From an uncultured Clostridium sp. (GTDB lineage: Bacteria; Bacillota; Clostridia; Lachnospirales; Lachnospiraceae): 19,991 nt of DNA. The stretch spans positions 1 to 19,991 of the forward strand of contig USFH01000019.1 in assembly GCA_900553925.1 (NCBI GenBank). The letters run 5' to 3'. Numbering within the stretch: position 1 is the stretch's first letter; every line of letters starts with the position of its first letter. This document shows positions 14,931-19,991 of this stretch, in pieces. The notes beneath the pieces are model-generated. The model had not been told where the DNA came from, did no database searches, and saw nothing but the letters and a program-made list of their open reading frames with translations. A program made the position numbers and the translations under genes.

Positions 14931-15810
14931 TTACGATTCCTTTTTCAACCAGGCTTTCCGGATGATAGGAAAGCTTTGCCTTACGAAGGCCCGGGATTCC
15001 CATATCTTCTTCCCGGTTTACATAGGTGAATGCAGACAGTTCCCGTCTGACAAATTCCCGATTGATCATGGCATACGCACCTTGTATATCTGCGTATGCC
15101 TTTTCAAAATGCACATCAAATGTATCCGCGGTCAGCGGTTCGCCGAGTGTAAATGCAACCACACGCCCATTCACACGGATCAAAGCCCCTGTCATATTCA
15201 GGTTCTTCCGGTGTTCAAGTGCATACGCGATAATCCGTTCTTCGTTTTCCTTGTCGGCATCTCCGTCCGGATTATTCTCTCTGACCCATGCCCGTTCTAA
15301 CTCCAGGCACTCCTGCCAGTTCTTCCCATTGATCCGCTCATACTGGTAATCCGGGAAATTCTCCAGGAAACGATTGATATGATTTCTTTTGGCATGCAGC
15401 TTCTTGCCCGCAAGTGTCGCGAGCGACTCCTGTCGATACAGATAATCTGCACTGTCACGGTCATATTCGATCTGATACTGTCCCGGATACCAGCGTTCGA
15501 TCATCTCGAACATCTCCGGTTCCACCATATACATAGCAAATGGCAGATTACTTTCTTCAAAGTAATCTACCACTCTGTCAAATGCCGGTTTCGGATCATG
15601 TGCCCCTACCGGAAATGTAAACGACGTCGGTACGCCATTCTCCAGCCGGCAGAACACCAGCATATCTTCTAATATCGTAAATTTGGTATGATAATAATCA
15701 CACCAGAATAAGCTGTTCGCGAATGAGAATTCACAGCCTCTGTAGGTGTTATAGCTCAAATAGTGGTCAAACAGCGGCTTCGTCTCTATACTCGGCTTGA
15801 TAATATCCAT
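14911..15810 (-). CDS. DUF2156 protein (phosphatidylglycerol lysyltransferase C-terminal-like)
   Basis: This is a 299-residue soluble protein matching the C-terminal catalytic domain of MprF-type lipid aminoacyltransferases but without the membrane flippase part. Landmarks are EFSFANSLFWCDYY (27-40), KKLHAKRNHINRF (136-148), FDVHFEKA..DIQGAYAMIN and YVNREEDMG..GLRKAK.SY.P near the end. The fold is a double GNAT. MprF enzymes use aminoacyl-tRNA to modify phosphatidylglycerol; stand-alone DUF2156 proteins have mostly unknown acceptors. Its ATG is 5 bases after the stop of the acidic membrane protein gene, so the two form an operon. Its 3' end overlaps the DUF368 gene on the other strand. Confidence 0.88.
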   Translation of the reverse strand: MDIIKPSIETKPLFDHYLSYNTYRGCEFSFANSLFWCDYYHTKFTILEDMLVFCRLENGVPTSFTFPVGAHDPKPAFDRVVDYFEESNLPFAMYMVEPEMFEMIERWYPGQYQIEYDRDSADYLYRQESLATLAGKKLHAKRNHINRFLENFPDYQYERINGKNWQECLELERAWVRENNPDGDADKENEERIIAYALEHRKNLNMTGALIRVNGRVVAFTLGEPLTADTFDVHFEKAYADIQGAYAMINREFVRRELSAFTYVNREEDMGIPGLRKAKLSYHPESLVEKGIVTKIQTP

Positions 15811-15815
15811 CTTAC

Positions 15816-17411
15816 TTACTTTCCTTCCAATAATGTGTCGACGTCATTACGTCCATATGCACATAATTGTTTGCGGATTGCTTCAATTGTATACTCATCT
15901 GCATGAATCTCCACAGTCTTATCAAGCAGACGGTCAACATATCCGCACCACTTCTCGTAAATCCGTACCATATCCTGCTCCGTAGGTTCTTTCTTCTTAT
16001 GCGCATCTAACGATACATTTCCTGACATAATTTCCTTCATAGACAGGGTTCTTGGTTCTATGCCATATGCGATATAGCGGATCTCCTCTGTTCTTACGAG
16101 CGCACAGTCATACATCTCCACAAGCAGATCCCCGATACAATCCTCAGCTATATTGAAATGATGGTAATACGTCTCTGCCGGACGTCTTGCCGGTCGCTCC
16201 GCCACATCTTCCTTGTTATACCAATAAAAATCCTCATCGCTTGAAACATTGGACTTTGCACGCGCCTGTTTCTTCGATCCATAAGAAGAAAGCTCTTCGT
16301 TGATACCAAACATCGTCTCAACCGGAACATTCGCTGCCTTCAGATCGCCCATGATTGCGGCTCCCATCGCTTCTGCTTCACGTACCGATGCTGCCAGCGC
16401 TTCGTTACTTAAATCAATCTCCGGAATCTCAGGGGCAAACGCGGAATCCACCAACGTATCTGCCGGATTCAAAGCCGGCTGCAAAGCGGTTGTCTGCTTC
16501 GGCTCCTTCTTCGCCTTCCGTATATGTTTCTTCTTTGCAGGTTTCTCCGCTGATTTCTCTGATACCTGCTTTGATTCTGTCTCAGACTCTGTATTCTCCG
16601 CATCGTCCTGTGGTAATTCAAACGTGTCTGCTACAGTTGTCCCAGACGGAGCAGATGCATCAACTTCCTCTGCCTGCGGCACAGCCTGTGTGAAATCTGC
16701 CGTAATATCCGGCATATCCGTCTCTGATCCTGCGGTTTCTGACATATCTGCCATTTCCACATGTTCTTCTGCTTTATCCGTCTCAGCCCAGAACCCATCA
16801 TCCTGCATATCCACAATTTCTTCGGTTCCAATACCTATATTCTGCGCTGCAGTATCCGTTGCATCTTCCGCAATATTATCAATCACAGGAATCGTGTTCT
16901 TTGTATTCGCACGCTCTTCCTTTACTGCCTTTGTATCGATCTCCAGTGTCGGTGCATTCGCCTGGACCGGATCAATCTGTGGACCGAATGCACTGTCCAG
17001 CTCTGCATCATACGAATCCACCTCCACATCCTCATACTCGTCGAATATGTCATCATCAAACGCTTCCGAATCATCTACCTGTGGTTCATCCAGATCCTCA
17101 TAAGAATCCTGATCGTCCTGTTCATCCGCAATATCCTGTACCTGCGAATCCGCATAGTCCAGATTATCTACATAGAAATCATCGCCAAACACTGCGTCCG
17201 CATCCGAGAATATCGTCTCATCTCCGGCTGTGCTGCCTGCGCCCTCGTCTTCGTTCTCCGAATCCTCGAATTCATCATCTTCGAACTCATCATCGTCCTC
17301 ATACCTGCGCTTGGATTTGCTTGCGATTACCGCAATCGTCGCAATAATCATAATCAGAAACAGCGCAAGCAATGCGACAAAATATATCATTGAAATCATT
17401 GATCGATCCAT
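15816..17411 (-). CDS. Membrane-anchored acidic protein of unknown function
   Basis: I do not recognise a family. The 531-residue product has one N-terminal membrane segment (about 7-30) followed by SKSKRR, which implies the rest is cytoplasmic. Then comes a long, probably disordered, very Asp/Glu-rich region (37-289), a Lys/Arg-rich patch (290-306), a linker, and an ordered-looking C-terminal domain (about 392-531) rich in Tyr, Trp and Cys. A short motif, [LV]DSAF[GA]P[QE]I, occurs twice (138-146 and 321-329). A longer frame to 17492 starts inside the promoter, so ATG 17411 is chosen despite a weak GGGA-type ribosome site. It leads an operon with the DUF2156 gene and is divergent from gltX. 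Compare membrane adaptor or scaffold proteins; the role is unknown. Confidence 0.85.
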   Translation of the reverse strand: MDRSMISMIYFVALLALFLIMIIATIAVIASKSKRRYEDDDEFEDDEFEDSENEDEGAGSTAGDETIFSDADAVFGDDFYVDNLDYADSQVQDIADEQDDQDSYEDLDEPQVDDSEAFDDDIFDEYEDVEVDSYDAELDSAFGPQIDPVQANAPTLEIDTKAVKEERANTKNTIPVIDNIAEDATDTAAQNIGIGTEEIVDMQDDGFWAETDKAEEHVEMADMSETAGSETDMPDITADFTQAVPQAEEVDASAPSGTTVADTFELPQDDAENTESETESKQVSEKSAEKPAKKKHIRKAKKEPKQTTALQPALNPADTLVDSAFAPEIPEIDLSNEALAASVREAEAMGAAIMGDLKAANVPVETMFGINEELSSYGSKKQARAKSNVSSDEDFYWYNKEDVAERPARRPAETYYHHFNIAEDCIGDLLVEMYDCALVRTEEIRYIAYGIEPRTLSMKEIMSGNVSLDAHKKKEPTEQDMVRIYEKWCGYVDRLLDKTVEIHADEYTIEAIRKQLCAYGRNDVDTLLEGK

Positions 17412-17470
17412 ATCATTTCCCAGCTTTCTTATAAAATAACCACTCCCAAAAACGAGAACAATCCTTTTGT

Positions 17471-17499
17471 AGTATACTAAAAATAAATTCAATAATCAA
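17471..17499 (-). promoter_or_regulatory. Promoter of the acidic protein/DUF2156 operon
   Basis: On the minus strand -35 TTGATT (17494-17499), 17-base spacer and -10 TATACT (17471-17476), giving a leader of about 50 bases. The -35 is 7 bases from the gltX -35 on the other strand. Confidence 0.7.
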
Positions 17500-17506
17500 C
17501 ATTATG

Positions 17507-17535
17507 TTGTAAAATGATTTTTCCTTTGTTATAAT
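17507..17535 (+). promoter_or_regulatory. gltX promoter
   Basis: A -35 TTGTAA (17507-17512), 17-base spacer and perfect -10 TATAAT (17530-17535). The leader of about 37 bases is too short for a T-box. Confidence 0.75.
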
Positions 17536-17578
17536 TTCCTAAGAATTTATCTGTTATACAGGAGGCTATCATATTAAA

Positions 17579-19036
17579 ATGGCAAAGAAGATTAGAACAA
17601 GATTTGCACCGAGCCCGACCGGCCGGATGCATGTAGGAAATTTGAGAACTGCTTTATACGCATACCTGATTGCAAAACATGAGGGTGGCGATTTTATTTT
17701 GCGTATCGAAGATACGGACCAGGAGCGTGAGGTAGAAGGTGCTGTTGACATCATCTACCGTACCCTGAAGGAAACAGGACTTGAGCACGACGAAGGTCCG
17801 GACAAAGACGGCGGCGTTGGTCCTTATATCCAGAGTGAGCGTCAGAAGCAGGGCATCTACTTAGAATACGCAAAGAAGCTGATTGACAAGGGTGAGGCAT
17901 ACTACTGCTTCTGCGATGAGTGCCGTCTGAAGACACTTGTCACAGAATTCGAGGGAAAGACCATCTCCCGTTACGACAAGCACTGCTTACACCTTTCCAA
18001 AGAAGAGGTTGAGGCAAACCTTGCTGCAGGCAAGCCATATGTTATCCGTCAGAATAATCCGGAAGAAGGCACAACGACATTCTCGGATGAACTGTACGGC
18101 GACATCACGGTTCCGAACATCGAGCTTGACGATATGATCCTGATCAAGTCCGACGGTTTCCCGACCTACAACTTCGCAAATGTTGTGGACGACCATCTGA
18201 TGAACATCACACATGTTGTCCGCGGAAATGAATATTTATCTTCCTCTCCAAAGTACAACCGTCTCTACGAGGCATTTGGATGGGAGGTTCCAACCTATAT
18301 CCACTGTCCACTGATCACGAACGAAGATCACCAGAAGCTCTCCAAGCGTAGTGGTCACTCTTCCTTCGAGGATCTGTTGGAGCAGGGATTCCTGACCGAA
18401 GCGATCATCAACTTCGTTGCATTGCTCGGCTGGAGTCCGGAGGATAACCGTGAGATCTTCTCTTTGCAGGAGCTGGTAGAAGCATTTGACTACCACAATA
18501 TCTCCAAGTCCCCGGCAGTTTTAGATATGACAAAGCTCAAATGGATGAACGGCGAATACATCAAGGCAATGGACGATGAGAAGTTCTACGAGATGGCACT
18601 TCCTTACATCCGGGAAGTCGTTGGCGACAAGATGGATGCGAAGAAGATCGCCGCTATGGTAAAGACAAGAATCGAAGTATTCCCGGACATCAAGGAGCAG
18701 ATTGATTTCTTAGCAGCCGTACCGGAATACGATATCGCAATGTATACACACAAGAAGATGAAGACAAACGCTGAGAATTCATTGCAGTTATTAAAAGAAG
18801 TTCTTCCGGTTCTTGAGGCACAGGAAGCGTTCGACAATGACAGCCTGTTCGCGGCTCTTTCCGCATTCGGTAAAGAACACGAGTACAAGACCGGCTTCGT
18901 CATGTGGCCGCTTCGTACCGCTGTATCCGGCAAGCAGGCAACACCGGGCGGCGCAACCGAGCTTATGAGTATCCTTGGCAAGGACGAGACACTTGCAAGA
19001 ATCAATGCTGCAATCGTAAAGCTGGAGAATGCATAA
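17579..19036 (+). CDS. gltX: Glutamate--tRNA ligase
   Basis: This enzyme charges tRNA-Glu (and, if non-discriminating, tRNA-Gln) with glutamate using ATP. The 485-residue class I synthetase has FAPSPTGRMHVGN (9-21, HIGH-type motif HVGN 18-21) and KLSKR (253-257, KMSKS-type). Cysteines 110, 112, 115 and 136 resemble a zinc site. It has full family length. The start has AGGAGG 13 bases upstream, a long spacing, but no better in-frame start exists. It is followed by a bidirectional hairpin terminator and is divergent from the acidic protein operon. Confidence 0.97.
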   Translation: MAKKIRTRFAPSPTGRMHVGNLRTALYAYLIAKHEGGDFILRIEDTDQEREVEGAVDIIYRTLKETGLEHDEGPDKDGGVGPYIQSERQKQGIYLEYAKKLIDKGEAYYCFCDECRLKTLVTEFEGKTISRYDKHCLHLSKEEVEANLAAGKPYVIRQNNPEEGTTTFSDELYGDITVPNIELDDMILIKSDGFPTYNFANVVDDHLMNITHVVRGNEYLSSSPKYNRLYEAFGWEVPTYIHCPLITNEDHQKLSKRSGHSSFEDLLEQGFLTEAIINFVALLGWSPEDNREIFSLQELVEAFDYHNISKSPAVLDMTKLKWMNGEYIKAMDDEKFYEMALPYIREVVGDKMDAKKIAAMVKTRIEVFPDIKEQIDFLAAVPEYDIAMYTHKKMKTNAENSLQLLKEVLPVLEAQEAFDNDSLFAALSAFGKEHEYKTGFVMWPLRTAVSGKQATPGGATELMSILGKDETLARINAAIVKLENA

Positions 19037-19133
19037 TTTCTCAACGCAAGCATATAAGCTCTGATAAATCAAACGGCATGATATAATCTCACGCAGACCT
19101 GCTCTCGCTTAGAGAAAGCACATAGTGGATACT

Positions 19134-19172
19134 AAAAAATAGGGACTACCCGAAAGGGCAGGCCCTATTTTA
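19134..19172. terminator. Bidirectional terminator between gltX and the HD hydrolase gene
   Basis: AAAATAGGG (19136-19144) pairs with CCCTATTTT (19163-19171), enclosing CTACCC-GAAA-GGGCAG with a GNRA-type tetraloop. The T-run is better on the minus strand (six T) but usable on both. It separates two convergent genes. Confidence 0.9.
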
Positions 19173-19212
19173 AGTACCAATATCAATTTTAACTTCTGTT
19201 TCCTTCTTTATC

Positions 19213-19812
19213 TTAATTCAACTCATCCAGCGTCTTCGCATAGGCTGGCAGGAATTCCTGCACGAAGTCCTTTACTTCCGGGTAGCTCTTTGATAGCTCC
19301 TGTACCATCTGCTCCGTGCTTTCCTTCGCCTTGACAAATTCGCGGTTACCGGTTTTTTCTTCCTCCATGCACTTGATGAGTGCGGAGAGCTTATCTGCTG
19401 CCTTTACGAGCTTCCACAGATACTTCGTCTCTTCCGTATCATCATCCTGCTTGAAGAAGTACTCCCGGTAATATGTCTGCAGATCTTCCGGAAGCTGTCC
19501 GATCAGTTTCTCGCACGCTTCATCCTCGATAGAATGAAACAGATCCTTCATCCGGTTATTGTAATATTTGATCGGTGTTGGCATATCTCCGGTGATGATC
19601 TCGGACGCATCGTGATACAGACCAATCACCGCCGCCTTGTCGGCATCTAAATGCTTGCCATACCGCACATTTCCGATCACGCAGAGCGCATGCGCAAGCA
19701 TGCTCACTTCCAAACTATGCTCGGACAACGTCTCCGGGTATGTGTTCCGCATGAGCGCCCAGCGTTCAATGTATTTCATGCGCGCCACCGTCGCAAAGAA
19801 ATTGTATTCCAT
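19213..19812 (-). CDS. yfbR: YfbR-like HD-domain 5'-deoxynucleotidase
   Basis: This 199-residue HD phosphohydrolase probably removes the 5' phosphate from deoxyribonucleoside monophosphates in the cytosol. Metal-binding residues are His32 (SEHSL), His67-Asp68 (YHDASE) and Asp140 (KAADKL). Arg18-Trp19 in RWALMRN matches the substrate-selecting pair of E. coli YfbR, and TGDMPTPIKY (74-83) is also typical. The ATG at 19812 has GGAGG 9 bases upstream; the ATG at 19830 overlaps that site. Its upstream region runs into the right repeat copy, which may supply its promoter (TTGGCG, 17 bases, TAAAAT on the minus strand, weak). Confidence 0.92.
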   Translation of the reverse strand: MEYNFFATVARMKYIERWALMRNTYPETLSEHSLEVSMLAHALCVIGNVRYGKHLDADKAAVIGLYHDASEIITGDMPTPIKYYNNRMKDLFHSIEDEACEKLIGQLPEDLQTYYREYFFKQDDDTEETKYLWKLVKAADKLSALIKCMEEEKTGNREFVKAKESTEQMVQELSKSYPEVKDFVQEFLPAYAKTLDELN

Positions 19813-19853
19813 TTTGATTTTCCTCCACATATTCGAGACGTTTTGTGATTTCT

Positions 19854-19976
19854 ATATCTATGTATCCATGTCTGGAAATATAAGATGAATTGAAACTAAG
19901 AAGTACTAAATGTTCTGCTGTATATTTTAATATCGTACGCAACCGCCGCCAATTCGCCATCCGTGGCTCAGTGGCG
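19854..19976 (-). repeat. Right copy of dispersed hairpin-bearing repeat
   Basis: This is the inverted partner of 1-122. Reading the minus strand, GCCGCCA (19972-19978) pairs with TGGCGGC (19945-19951), and inside it GCCA (19964-19967) pairs with TGGC (19956-19959) around a 4-base loop, with symmetric 4-base internal loops. The second conserved block follows 21 bases on. An ORF of 74 codons crosses the repeat and extends into the HD hydrolase gene in another frame; I do not call it a gene. It lies immediately upstream of the YfbR-like gene. Confidence 0.8.
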
Positions 19977-19991
19977 GCTTGTTTGAACATC

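Noticed and set aside
16300..17103. 267-codon plus-strand ORF, Ser-rich
   Set aside because: It is the antisense shadow of the acidic region of the minus-strand membrane protein; Asp/Glu codons read backwards give Ser/Ile/Val. It lacks a ribosome site and recognisable domain.
17536..17578. T-box riboswitch before gltX
   Set aside because: The leader is only about 37 bases from the predicted start site, and has no T-box sequence or terminator.
19766..19990. 74-codon minus-strand ORF across the right repeat
   Set aside because: It overlaps the YfbR-like gene in another frame, has no ribosome site, and its frame is not kept in the left repeat copy because the spacers differ by one base.

Overview
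This window looks like chromosomal DNA of a gut-type Lachnospiraceae bacterium (Clostridia). The reasons are moderate GC, AT-rich intergenic regions, strong GGAGG-type ribosome binding sites, SigA-like promoters with 17-bp spacers, and the gene families present: two DegV proteins, a DUF368 transporter, an SH3-SleB wall hydrolase, a GtrII-type membrane transferase and a DPGHQ-type amidase. The species call is inference. Most genes are on the minus strand. I see no tRNA, rRNA, CRISPR, transposase or phage gene, and no gene-free stretch longer than 300 bases.

Layout. (1) 1-122: one copy of a dispersed repeat; its inverted partner is at 19854-19976. Repeats at both extreme ends suggest the window is a whole assembly contig that broke there. 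(2) 153-2686: divergent argC and argG around a 250-bp control region with mapped promoters and a cluster of ArgR-type operators. (3) 2805-9079: a five-gene minus-strand glycosyltransferase operon (four GT2 proteins, one of them a double-domain fusion, then a polytopic GtrII-like protein) from one promoter, probably for a cell-surface glycan. (4) 9227-13719: an envelope block with a membrane-anchored SH3-SleB hydrolase behind a WalR-like box, two DegV lipid-binding proteins, and a lipoprotein amidase that has lost its metal-binding and catalytic residues. (5) 14016-14930: a DUF368 (PopT-type) polyprenyl-phosphate transporter, overlapping tail to tail with (6) a two-gene operon, 14911-17411, of a DUF2156 acyl/aminoacyl-transferase-like protein and a membrane-anchored, highly acidic protein of unknown function. 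(7) 17579-19036: gltX, divergent from that operon. (8) 19213-19812: a YfbR-like 5'-deoxynucleotidase.

How it fits together. The middle of the window is about the cell envelope: glycan assembly, lipid-carrier recycling, wall hydrolysis and fatty-acid or phospholipid handling. Housekeeping genes (arginine synthesis, Glu-tRNA synthesis, nucleotide clean-up) lie at the flanks. The observations most worth following are the inactive-looking amidase, the WalR-like box on the SleB-type gene, the uncharacterised acidic membrane protein next to a DUF2156 protein and gltX, and the hairpin-bearing terminal repeat.
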